NCBI GenBank assembly: GCA_964472525.1
Contig: CAYYLL010000008.1
Location: 39,438-103,437, forward strand
DNA: 64,000 nt
From: SZUA-37 sp964472525
Lineage (GTDB): Bacteria; Pseudomonadota; Gammaproteobacteria; UBA6429; Thiohalophilaceae
Reading direction: 5' to 3'
Shown piece after piece: positions 54,177 through 63,504 of the stretch. The position numbers and the translations under genes are program-made. Under the pieces are notes generated by a model. That model made no database searches, was not told the DNA's origin, and was given only the letters and a program-made list of their open reading frames with translations. Position 1 is the stretch's first letter. Every line of letters begins with the position of its first letter.

Positions 54177-55763
54177 ATGGAAAGCGAAGAAACACGAAAT
54201 TTTGATGGTACAAATAATAATTTAACAAACCCAAGCTGGGGTAGCACCGCCACTCAGCTATTACGTTATGGCAAGCCTAGTTATTATGGTGGTAAGAATG
54301 AATTACCAAATCACTGCCGACCTAATCCTCGCATTGTCAGCAATGCTGTTTGTAAAACAGATGAAAAAAAGGCTAACACTAAAGGTTTATCTGATCTTGT
54401 TTGGGCTTGGGGACAATTTGTTGACCATGAAATTGATTTATCCGAAGGAACAAACCCGGCTGAAGAACGGCCTATTACAACCCCAATGGATGATGAATTT
54501 CCGGGACGTACAATTGGTTTTAACCGTACAGTCTATGATATCACAACAGGCACTTCGGTCATGCACCCACGCCAACAAATAAATCAGATATCATCTTACA
54601 TCGATGCAACCAATGTTTATGGCGCAAACGCAACACGTGCAGCAGCAATACGTGAATTCGATGGTACAGGAAAGCTGAAAACCAGCACAGGTAATTTATT
54701 ACCCTTTAACCTTGCAAGTTTCCCAAATGCACATGCAGGTCCTTTTGCACCTACAGACTTATTTTTAGCGGGTGACATTCGTGCTAATGAAGTTACGCCA
54801 CTAACATGCATGCATACCTTGTTTATGCGCGAACATAACCGTTTATGTGAGAGTATCGTTACAGATGAACCCGAATTAGCCGGTAATGATGAAGCTATTT
54901 ACCAAAAAGCCCGGCGTATTGTTGGTGCATTAATGCAGGTAATTACTTATCAGGAATTTTTACCCGCTATATTGGGTGACGATGCAATAAGCGAATATAC
55001 CGGCTACAACGATGCAGTAAACGCAGGAATTAACAACTTATTTTCAACGGCTTGTTATCGACTAGGCCATAGTATGTTGTCATCAAGCATTCACCCCATT
55101 GGCTTACCTGAATTAAATCTACGCGATATGTTTTTTGATCCACAACGTATCATAGACAATGGTATTGAACCTTTTATAGGTGGGCTTGCTAGTCAAGTTA
55201 TGCAGGAAATTGATACACGCATCGTCGAAGATGTACGTAGTTTTTTATTCGGCCCTCCAACAGCAAATGCAATGCTGGACCTGGCAGCATTAAATATTCA
55301 ACGAGGACGAGACCACGGCTTACCCGATTACAATCAATGCAGAGTTAACCTGGGTCTTAAAGCTAAAGAATGCTTTAAAGATATAACCTGTGATAAAAAT
55401 CTGGCTAAAGCTCTCGAAAAAGTATATGAAGATATCAATAATATTGACCCCTGGGTTGGCGGACTTGCTGAAAATTTTCATGATGAAGCAAATGTTGGTG
55501 AATTAATTTTTATCGTACTTAAGGATCAATTTGAACGTCTACGCGATGGTGACCGTTTCTGGTATGAAAATGATCCTGCGTTTAGTGATGCGGAACGTGC
55601 TAATCTAAAAAGCACTAAACTGTCGGATGTGATTCTTAGAAATACCAGTATTAGCGATATTCAGGATAATGTTTTTTATGCTTCTGAATCAGGTGCAGAG
55701 ACTTCTACGAAGTGTAAAAGTAAAAAATACACAAAAGAAAAAAGTACATCTCACAAAAGTTAA
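54177..55763 (+). CDS. animal-type haem peroxidase (cyclooxygenase-peroxidase superfamily)
   Basis: The 528-residue protein has the family marks in order: distal histidine 84 in AWGQFVDHEIDL, the calcium-site-like region, YIDATNVYGAN, the catalytic arginine 218 in LFMREHNRL, the proximal histidine 298 in YRLGHSMLSS, and NIQRGRDHGLPDYN. Haem peroxidases of this superfamily oxidise halides, phenols or lipids. No signal peptide is visible, yet many relatives are secreted, so type 1 secretion or cytoplasmic location is possible. The divergent operon encodes a ferritin-like protein, a cytochrome c and an ECF sigma factor. Confidence 0.93.
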   Translation: MESEETRNFDGTNNNLTNPSWGSTATQLLRYGKPSYYGGKNELPNHCRPNPRIVSNAVCKTDEKKANTKGLSDLVWAWGQFVDHEIDLSEGTNPAEERPITTPMDDEFPGRTIGFNRTVYDITTGTSVMHPRQQINQISSYIDATNVYGANATRAAAIREFDGTGKLKTSTGNLLPFNLASFPNAHAGPFAPTDLFLAGDIRANEVTPLTCMHTLFMREHNRLCESIVTDEPELAGNDEAIYQKARRIVGALMQVITYQEFLPAILGDDAISEYTGYNDAVNAGINNLFSTACYRLGHSMLSSSIHPIGLPELNLRDMFFDPQRIIDNGIEPFIGGLASQVMQEIDTRIVEDVRSFLFGPPTANAMLDLAALNIQRGRDHGLPDYNQCRVNLGLKAKECFKDITCDKNLAKALEKVYEDINNIDPWVGGLAENFHDEANVGELIFIVLKDQFERLRDGDRFWYENDPAFSDAERANLKSTKLSDVILRNTSISDIQDNVFYASESGAETSTKCKSKKYTKEKSTSHKS

Positions 55764-55899
55764 TACCTGTAGATAATCAAGTGCGATAGAGGCAAGTCTT
55801 TCATTTACATTGCAAGATGTTATTGGAAGCCTTGCCCCTTTTCTTATAATTTTCGCTGGTCTTTCCACCAATAAAATATATAAAAGCTCTAACTATTTA

Positions 55900-56204
55900 T
55901 TATTTTATTTTTTCTTTTAAAAAATCGATCATGACTCTTATTTTATTCGGTAAAAATTTTCGTGAAGGATAAAGCAACCAAACTGCCGTATCAAAGTCTT
56001 CAGCAGCAACCTGATACTCAATGAGTATCGTAATCAATTTTCCATTTTTAATATCTTCGTTAATAATCCAGTCAGCCCAGTGCTAACTTTATGAGCCTCA
56101 TCCAAAGTATGGTCAAATTCATTTAGTAATGGTTTAATCTGGCTTAAATAGATCTCCCCCGCTTCAGTCAATTCAAGCCGCCGAGTTGAACATTGAAACA
56201 ACCG
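55900..56204 (-). pseudogene. LysR-type regulator remnant
   Basis: Reading the minus strand gives the C-terminal part of a LysR effector domain (ADWIINEDIKNGKLI, VWLLYPSRKFLPNKIRVMID) and, in another frame upstream, the end of a LysR helix-turn-helix (RRLELTEAGEIYLSQIKPLL). About 160 codons between them and the N terminus are missing. The first half is preceded by a stop. It is a decayed regulator next to the dehydrogenase pseudogene it probably once controlled. Confidence 0.85.
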
Positions 56205-56225
56205 TCAAACAAACAGGAGAAAATA

Positions 56226-56649
56226 ATGAATATTAAAGATGCAGTCGTATTGGTAACAGGCTAAAATTGAAGTTTAGGCAACGCATTGGTGCAAGAATTG
56301 ATAACAGCAGGGGCTCAATTGCCAACGTACTCACACTATTATCACTAGCAAGTATGTCAGCTTTTTCAGCCTATAACGCCTCAAAGGCAGCAACCTGGTC
56401 AATGACCCTATCACTACGCGCCAGTCTTGCTAATACAAACGTTACTGTTCATAGTATATTTCCAGGCGTAGTTGATACCGATATGCTTGCTGGCATTGAA
56501 ATACCTAAAACAAGCCCGGCAGATGTTGCAAAAGAAATAATAAAAGGTGTTATGGACGGCAAGGAAGATATATTTCCAGACCTAATGTCAACAGAAGTTT
56601 ATGGTGTCAGGACCATAAAGCTGTAGAAAAACAATTTGCTGAAATGTAA
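56226..56649 (+). pseudogene. short-chain dehydrogenase/reductase pseudogene
   Basis: The frame starts with a good ribosome binding site (AGGAGA) and MNIKDAVVLVTG, then hits two in-frame stops where the SDR cofactor motif TGxxxGLG should be (the continuation SLGNALVQELITAGA is readable). Much of the middle is missing. A later frame keeps the catalytic-type segment SAFSAYNASKAATWSMTLSL and FPGVVDTDMLAGIEIPKTSP, and the C terminus (DHKAVEKQFAEM) is in yet another frame. At least two frameshifts, two stops and a deletion show it is dead. Confidence 0.9.
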
Positions 56650-56788
56650 ATATAAAAGAGCAGTGGCAAATCTAAATTATTCACATTTGTCATCACTCCC
56701 TTTTATTTGTACACTGAATATCAATTGTTTACACAAAATTAAATATAATTAGCCAATACATATTTACAATCATAAATCAGGTATAAGA

Positions 56789-57829
56789 ATGAAATATCGA
56801 AAACTAGGCCAAACTAATTTAAATATTAGCCTTATTGGTCTTGGCACCATGACATGGGGATTTCAAAATTCACAAGCCGATGGTTTTGAGCAAATGGATT
56901 ACGCACTTGAGCGTGGTATTAATTTTTTTGACACGGCTGAGATGTATGCCATACCACCAACAAGTGAAACCTTTGGTACTACTGAAACTATTATCGGAAA
57001 CTGGTTTTCTTCGCGTGCAAATCGAGACAAAGTGATTCTTGCATCTAAAATTACTGGCCCCGGATTACCCTGGATTCGAGATGGCAAAAACGTTATCGAT
57101 AAAAAGAATATTCAGTTTGCCGTTGAAAGCAGCTTACAGCGTTTGCAAACAGACTATATCGACCTTTACCAATTACACTGGCCAAACAGAGGATCATACC
57201 ATTTTGGCCAGGCATGGGATTATGCACCAAACTTTAATGTCCAGACAGAAGAAGAAAATTTCCTGGAAGTTTTACATACTATGCAAGCATTGATAGATGC
57301 TGGAAAAATTCGCCACATTGGTTTATCGAATGAAACAGCATGGGGAATGATGAAATGGCTGCAATTATCTCAGCAATACAATTTGCCACGTATGGCATCC
57401 ATTCAAAATGAATATTCATTACTTTGTCGTTACTTTGAACCCGATCTCAATGAAATAGCATTACATGAAGATTGCAGTTTACTGGCGTGGTCCCCGTTAT
57501 CCAGAGGCACATTAAGTGGTAAATACCTGAATGGTGTACGCCCGAAAGGTTCACGCTTAACCATTGAGACCCGGGCTGATCATCGTGACCACCCACAAGC
57601 AGAAGCTGCGATAACAAAATATGTAAACCTGGCAAAACGGCATGATATTGACCCATCCCAAATGGCATTGGCTTTTGTTAATAGTCGCCCTTTCGTCAGC
57701 TCGACACTTATTGGTGCCACTAACATGCAGCAATTAAAAAATAATATCGATTCTATCGATCTTAAATTATCAAGCGAGATTACTGATGAAATAGAAAAAA
57801 TAAGACGAGAGCACCCTATACCATATTAA
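56789..57829 (+). CDS. tas: aldo/keto reductase, Tas family
   Basis: The 346-residue protein aligns by eye with E. coli Tas: LGLGTMTWG-like GLGTMTWGFQNSQADGFEQM, the catalytic Asp/Tyr in FFDTAEMYAIPP, DLYQLHWPNRG, and the SPLSRGTLSGKYL and cofactor-site PFVSSTLIGATNMQQL. It is an NADPH-dependent (beta/alpha)8 reductase of unknown natural substrate. It is the only clearly intact gene of the decayed stretch 55.9-60.6 kb. Confidence 0.9.
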   Translation: MKYRKLGQTNLNISLIGLGTMTWGFQNSQADGFEQMDYALERGINFFDTAEMYAIPPTSETFGTTETIIGNWFSSRANRDKVILASKITGPGLPWIRDGKNVIDKKNIQFAVESSLQRLQTDYIDLYQLHWPNRGSYHFGQAWDYAPNFNVQTEEENFLEVLHTMQALIDAGKIRHIGLSNETAWGMMKWLQLSQQYNLPRMASIQNEYSLLCRYFEPDLNEIALHEDCSLLAWSPLSRGTLSGKYLNGVRPKGSRLTIETRADHRDHPQAEAAITKYVNLAKRHDIDPSQMALAFVNSRPFVSSTLIGATNMQQLKNNIDSIDLKLSSEITDEIEKIRREHPIPY

Positions 57830-58064
57830 AATTATATTATTAACTCTACCACCCACTAACCATTAGTTGTCTCCACACCCTTATTATTCTAAGAAACCCA
57901 CTTATCGAGACACCAATTGATTTAGATTATGTTTTCAACTTTACAGTTAACATAATAACCCCTGCATATGTAAGTATATTATTATTTACTTACTTAATGC
58001 ACCTCTCAGACCAGCTAAATTTGCCAGGTTCATGGTTGAAACATACTATTTAAGGAGAAAAATT

Positions 58065-58475
58065 ATGATACGCACCCATGTTATTTCTATTACGCTTATT
58101 GGAACTTTGTTTTATTCAACGGCTGCAACAGCGATTGGATACCCGAACGTACCGATGCAACAACTAAATATCCTCCCGGTGAACATTGGTGAAATAGTCA
58201 AACTCGGTGAAGATATTATCAACATAACAAACACTCACCCACTCACCAAAGATTATGTCGGCAATAAACTTCAGTGTAAAAGTTGCCATCTGCAAGGCGG
58301 TAAAAAAAAAGCATTAGGGACCTTTTATCGGACAGCACGATCGTTCCCTGCCTATTCCAAAAGAGAAAAAACAATTCAGACCTTACAAGACAGAATTAAC
58401 AACTGTTTTATCCGGAGCATGAATGGTGTCAGGCCAATAATAGATATAAAAGCGTCTGTTGCAGTGACCGGTTAA
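58065..58475 (+). pseudogene. truncated TsdA-like cytochrome c
   Basis: The start at 58065 (MIRTHVISITLIGTLFYSTA) has AAGGAGA and a signal peptide. The mature part has a haem motif CKSCH in KLQCKSCHLQGGKK and the TsdA-type segment RINNCFIRSMNG. Thiosulfate dehydrogenase and related cytochromes continue for at least 30-200 residues beyond this motif; here the sequence turns into an unrelated tail and stops at 137 residues. It is therefore probably a 3'-truncated gene joined to an RND fragment. Confidence 0.7.
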
Positions 58476-58533
58476 ATCCAAGTCGGTTATTAATGGGGGG
58501 GGACAAATAATCGTGGACAAGTTCTAAAACCTG

Positions 58534-59280
58534 AATGATGTGTTAACACTTAGCCAAGCTAGCGGCCCACTTGAGTTTAAGCATGTTGACGGAATAAGAA
58601 CTGAGACTATTAGTGCCGATCGCGATCCTCTAATAACAAGCCCGCCCATAATTCAGAAAAAAATATTACAACACTTTACAACAACATGGTCTAAAAACTC
58701 TAATTTAAAAATTGCCTTTGCTGGTGAAGCAAAAGAACAACAAAAGATATTTGGTGGGTTTGCTACAGCAGGGATTGTTGCACTTGTTTCTATATATCTG
58801 GTTGTTGCTCTACTGTTAAATTCTTTTGGACAATCGTTTATCGTTATGTCGGTTATCCCGTTTGCAATCGTAGGTGTTATCTGGTCTTTTTACGCTCGAG
58901 GTCTACCCTTGTCTTTCTTCTCTACAATGGGGACATTAGGTTTAATCGGTGTTGTTGTAAACGATACTATTATCATGGTAACTGAAGTTAATACAGAACT
59001 CGCTGAAAAGTATAATTCAAATCTAGTTCGTACCATTGTTTCTGCTGCAAAAGACAGACTCCGTCCCGTATTACTCACAACTGTTGTAGGTTTACTTCCA
59101 ACTGCATATGGTATCAGCGGAAAGGATAGCTTAATCATGCCGCTCACAATGGCAATGGCTTATGGCCTGCTATTTGCCACTTTTATTACGCTTATCCTAA
59201 CACCCGCTTTACTTACAATTGGCCACGACATTGCGCACTTGCGTGGCAAAGGAACTCAACATGGGCGTGGGAAGTTATAG
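58534..59280 (+). pseudogene. C-terminal fragment of an RND-family efflux pump
   Basis: The translated sequence (about 246 residues) covers only the last quarter of an AcrB/HAE1-type pump: porter end (FKHVDGIRTETISADRDP), four or five membrane helices, and the conserved STMGTLGLIGVVVNDTIIMV and RLRPVLLTTVVGLLPTAYGI. Complete pumps have about 1000 residues. An in-frame stop (58525-58527) precedes it and only a GTG start is available, without a ribosome binding site. It is a 5'-truncated remnant next to a 3'-truncated cytochrome gene, so a deletion joined the two. Confidence 0.85.
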
Positions 59281-59303
59281 GTTACTAAATGCACTGATAA
59301 CTT

Positions 59304-60555
59304 CTAGGGCAAAAATACCTGGCTTTTATAAATCTGGAATGCATTAGCCGTTCCCATCGAACCTACCTGACTATATAAAATTCCACCATCAATACCGCTA
59401 TAAGCTGCACAAGCACCATTATGTGTATTTGCTTCACCATCAATGCGTGCTATTTCAACTAAATTTCCATTTGTTCGTTTTAATTGATTACTATTAATGT
59501 CAGTCATTTCATAAACTCGGCAACCATTGTACCTTGCCGTTGGGGTAGATGTATCAATGGGTGTTGCAAGCAAATAAGTTTTGGAGTTCTTTGTTACTAA
59601 GGCAGGAGCCTGATAATGTGTATTACCTGTAGCTGCTTGTGCATCTGCTGGTGTTAACAAACGTCCTATATATTCCCAACTAGCTGCATCAGATACTGTG
59701 CATGCTCCCGAGCATCGAAAATGTACCAGATATTGAATAATTGAACCGGTCGAAATATCAGCGCAATAAGTTGTTAAATAAAGTGTAGTGGCTGTTGCAT
59801 GCAGGCTTGGTTCCACAAAAATACAAGCTTTAAGTTCATTTAAATCAGCATTATTAACCGAACGGGTTAAAGTCAGTATGAAGGTTAATAGCCGGTGCAC
59901 CACCAATAGGAGCAAACACTGGGATATTGCTGTTAGTGTTCGCTGGCTGTAATCCAATACCAGCAAATAATTTAATAGCTGTCGCGGTTTCCAAACCCTG
60001 AGGTGTTGAAGCCATCTTCATTGCAAGCCAGCCATAATCTACAAAATATGAAACCAGGTTAGCATTTAAATATTGGTGCCAAATTAATTTCCAACGCTCG
60101 GACAATGGTGCAGAAGGATCATAGACAAGAGACGATGTTTCACTTTGCCAAATTCCTTGACTACCAGCAACAATATTGCCCGCAGGGTGAGCTTCCGTTA
60201 AAGGCCCAACCGTTGCCTCAATATTGGCGGCAACTACTGCTCCAGAATCTTTCCATGTCATACCATTATCATCCGAATAGGCTAGCCGAATTGAGACGCC
60301 CCAGTAAAGAGCGGGTTGATAGTAACTTGAATTTGCAATAGATGAATAACTCATCCACAAACGCCCAGAGCCAGGCTCCCGAGTAACCGATGGGTCGAAA
60401 ATACCCAGATTACCAGCACCACTAAAGATTATACGCTCAGGTATAGGCTTTGCAGGTACAGCAGGTGTCGTCGGTGCAGGGTTTGAAGAAGAGCCACCAC
60501 CTCCACAGGCAGTAAGTGACAATAATATAATAAATACACCGAAAATTAACTTCAT
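59304..60555 (-). pseudogene. frameshifted Asp-box (sialidase-like) lipoprotein
   Basis: Two frames on the minus strand form one gene of about 415 residues. The first starts at 60555 (MKLIFGVFIILLSLTAC, lipobox) and contains the Asp-box SDDNGMTWKD; it stops at INLHTDFNPFG. The second continues in frame with SVNNADLNELKACIFVEPSL to 59304. The shift lies near 59866, where one base appears lost in the TTCGG context. A sequencing error or real mutation cannot be told apart. The CGGGG after the lipobox is like the last gene of the window. Confidence 0.75.
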
Positions 60556-60917
60556 TTTGACAACCCTACAACACATTGTATTTGTTTTTATTTATACTCA
60601 GTGTTAAGTATAACCTTCCCTGCACAACACTCCAGACATTGAAGGAATTAATTCAAAAATTGTCCTCCCCAGTGCATAAATTGACTAACAGTTCACTTTT
60701 TCTAAAGTTTATATTTTCCAATTCATTGGCAACATCATAATAAAGACAAAGAACAAGTCTAAATAATTCGTATTTATTAGCATTTGTTTTTTTTATAAAT
60801 TTTACACAACTAAAGATTAAACCTTTTTTAACCACTTAGTGCTGAAGAAACAAAACAAATCTCTACCATTAAATTTGGTCTACACAATCATGGAGGATTT
60901 TCATCCATTGCCCAGAA
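60556..60917. other. intergenic region of about 360 bases
   Basis: This AT-rich stretch between two minus-strand lipoprotein genes has no palindrome or terminator that stands out. A 60-codon minus-strand frame (60653-60835) lacks a ribosome binding site and looks like chance. Confidence 0.45.
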
Positions 60918-61964
60918 TTATTTACAAAACTCGACAGTTCTCGATAAAACTTGTAATTTTACAACTGTTTTTTCATTTATGACTTTATAGTTTCGTGCTA
61001 CTTCCAACTGCTTTTTAATCTGTGGTTCATCTTGTATATAACGATTTATATTTCGGGATAATGTTTCACAGCTTTGTTTAGTATTGTAACGTTCGCGTTC
61101 CAGAAAAGTTTTTCGCTTGCGCCAATCCCGTAATGGCCCGTAATATTTATTAATAAATTTAGTAGTACAGGCCTCAGCTTGTAAATACTTACCACTCAAT
61201 GCGAAAAAACCTAATATAAAGGCATTACCATATTCGCCTTTATTCCATTTATTTTTTGCGGAGTCTTCAATACCACCAATAATGGCATCGGCTACCAAAT
61301 CCCCCATACCGTATTTTTCTTTTGCAAGTTTTGCAGCAATCAAACCACAACTTGGGCTTGTCAATATTCCAGAAACTTTCAATTTGCTAGCAGCAATCGA
61401 ACAGGCATTGGCAGTAAAAACCATGTTGTAACAAATAGCGCCCCCTTCTTCCTTGCATTCACGTTCGGATTTGCATTTAGTATTAGGCCTTGGAGATAAA
61501 TATCGTTGCGCAGGTAAAACACATCGACCCTTTATAAAAGCTTGATTCAAACCTAATTGACGTACCGCCATCTTACGATATTGCTTGCGACGCTGCTGTT
61601 CACGTTGCAGTGATTGGACACGCCTTACAGATTGATTAAACCTAAACTGTGCCTCGTAATATTGAGTCGCAACAGTGGGCTTAATATTTGAGAGATTGCC
61701 AAACACCTTACCGCGTTGATCTATCACCGTTAAGCACCGGTTATATCTATGCCGTGTTCGTGGTACAGGAAACGAAAGCAGACCATTTCCGCCATGACTT
61801 GTAGCAATTACGCGCCGATTTTGATCTATCAGGCGATATGTTTGATTATTACGTTTAGATAACTTGATATCAATGGTTCGAATAGTTTCTGTAACGGCAG
61901 TGGGCTTTACCGCACAACCTGATATGGCCAAACTGCACACGAAAAAAGTAATTAGGTGTTTCAT
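60918..61964 (-). CDS. lipoprotein of unknown function
   Basis: The start at 61964 (MKHLITFFVCSLAISGCAVK) is chosen over 61994 because GGGAGGG lies six bases upstream and the lipobox ISGC follows correctly. The protein of about 348 residues is strongly basic (KRKTFLERERYNTK, QREQQRRKQYRKMAVRQLGL) and has many cysteines in its centre (KCKSERECKEEGGAICYN). No family is recognised. It lies downstream of nothing obvious and is divergent from the HIT-like gene. Confidence 0.75.
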   Translation of the reverse strand: MKHLITFFVCSLAISGCAVKPTAVTETIRTIDIKLSKRNNQTYRLIDQNRRVIATSHGGNGLLSFPVPRTRHRYNRCLTVIDQRGKVFGNLSNIKPTVATQYYEAQFRFNQSVRRVQSLQREQQRRKQYRKMAVRQLGLNQAFIKGRCVLPAQRYLSPRPNTKCKSERECKEEGGAICYNMVFTANACSIAASKLKVSGILTSPSCGLIAAKLAKEKYGMGDLVADAIIGGIEDSAKNKWNKGEYGNAFILGFFALSGKYLQAEACTTKFINKYYGPLRDWRKRKTFLERERYNTKQSCETLSRNINRYIQDEPQIKKQLEVARNYKVINEKTVVKLQVLSRTVEFCK

Positions 61965-62143
61965 TATACCCTCCCTGATATTATCTCGGTGCAACAGCCG
62001 AGACCCCTTATTATTGTATTTTATTTCTGTAACAGAGTAAAACTATTTTTAGTTTAATAACTCATTCTGAGTTAAGCAAGTAAATATGTTACTCTAATTC
62101 CGAATATTAACGTTCCTAAAGTTCAAATAAGTCCCCCTCATTT

Positions 62144-63226
62144 ATGCTAAAAATAGAAAGAATTTTAACATCTACAAAAGCATATCAACAGGCTTTTGAG
62201 GAAGGGCTATTAAAAATCCTAAACAATAAAACGTCCGGCACCTTTATTTTAGTTTGTGCCAATATTTTTCAACACCATGAACTTTTAAAAAAATATAAAC
62301 CGATTCTTGGTGAAGCCTTTACACATATCAAAAACTATTATCAACAGTGTAAGCAGAATAATCAACAGCCTAATGATGCTATTGACGATATTACCGTTAT
62401 GAATAAAATTATATCCATCGGTTTTAACAACCTAAACCCTATTCAAACAAAACAACTAAGTACTAACGCGACAACATACCAGATTAACTATAATCAATTA
62501 CGCTCTTTTCGCCCGGCTCGAATGAGTTCAACCCAGGATGTTTGCTTAAATACTGTGTTCAATCCTGATGGTTTCCATTTTGATAAAGCCTTTCTAAAAA
62601 AAGAAATATTTGCCGAAGGTAAAATGAATGGTCGCAAAATATCACTTTTATACAATAAGTTTCCTTTTGTGGAATATCATGCCTTATTGGTACTAGACAA
62701 AACGCAGCAGCATAATCAGTTTTTAACAAAAGAAACGCTAGACTATATATTCAACTTACAGAAAACTTGCACCACAAACATACCTGAACTTGTTATAACC
62801 TATAATTCAATTGGTGCGGGTGCATCGGTAAACCACCTGCATTTTCAAGTGTTTATAGAAACAATGCCTTTAGCTATTTTTTTATCTGATGCGACACACG
62901 AAGACGCGGCAGAATCTTACCCCGCACATTATAGAGCATTTAAAGAACTAAACAAATGTTGGGGCTACCTACAACAACTCCATCACACCAATACTCCCTA
63001 TAATTTGTTATTTAAAAATAAAAAAATAATTTGTTTACCCAGAAAGTCTGCCACAAAAACATTTTCCGGATTTAATGTTTCATCCTATGGCTGGGCAGAA
63101 ATGGCAGGTGTATTCACCTTAAATGACATTGATATTTTTAACCGAATATCCTTAGAAACACTTCTCGAAACAATAGCATCCGTTAGTGCAAAAAAAACAA
63201 GCACGATGTTTAGTCTCCATTTATAA
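62144..63226 (+). CDS. HIT-superfamily nucleotidyltransferase, GDP-hexose phosphorylase-like
   Basis: The 360-residue protein has the HIT histidine motif in GAGASVNHLHFQVF, preceded by LLYNKFPFVEYHALLVLDK, which resembles the spacing of GDP-L-galactose/GDP-D-glucose phosphorylases (VTC2, GDPGP1), where SxNHLHFQ is conserved. Those enzymes break GDP-sugars with phosphate. The first about 150 residues are unlike any family I can name. Other HIT-type enzymes such as Ap4A phosphorylase are possible. The gene stands alone and its substrate is not shown by the neighbours. Confidence 0.6.
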   Translation: MLKIERILTSTKAYQQAFEEGLLKILNNKTSGTFILVCANIFQHHELLKKYKPILGEAFTHIKNYYQQCKQNNQQPNDAIDDITVMNKIISIGFNNLNPIQTKQLSTNATTYQINYNQLRSFRPARMSSTQDVCLNTVFNPDGFHFDKAFLKKEIFAEGKMNGRKISLLYNKFPFVEYHALLVLDKTQQHNQFLTKETLDYIFNLQKTCTTNIPELVITYNSIGAGASVNHLHFQVFIETMPLAIFLSDATHEDAAESYPAHYRAFKELNKCWGYLQQLHHTNTPYNLLFKNKKIICLPRKSATKTFSGFNVSSYGWAEMAGVFTLNDIDIFNRISLETLLETIASVSAKKTSTMFSLHL

Positions 63227-63504
63227 ACAATACTAAATTAAAGTCGCTAAATTTAAATTCCTCCATCCTCTTTATATCATTACGTCAGTGAACACTCTTA
63301 TCCAATGGCTAATTTTTGTACATACTAAAGTTTAGGTTACTCCATACTTTTGGCTTATAGGTATCTCAATGCTCACCAGCGACAATAGCCAACAGTGGTT
63401 ATGTCTCTATGAAAGTTTTTAAAAATCTTGTGGAGAGATTTTCTTAGATTTGCCACTTAAATCAATGGAAGCAAACAATAATTCTATAATTCAGGGAGAT
63501 TAAT

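Noticed and set aside
60653..60835. 60-codon minus-strand frame
   Set aside because: No ribosome binding site, no recognisable domain, AT-rich intergenic context.
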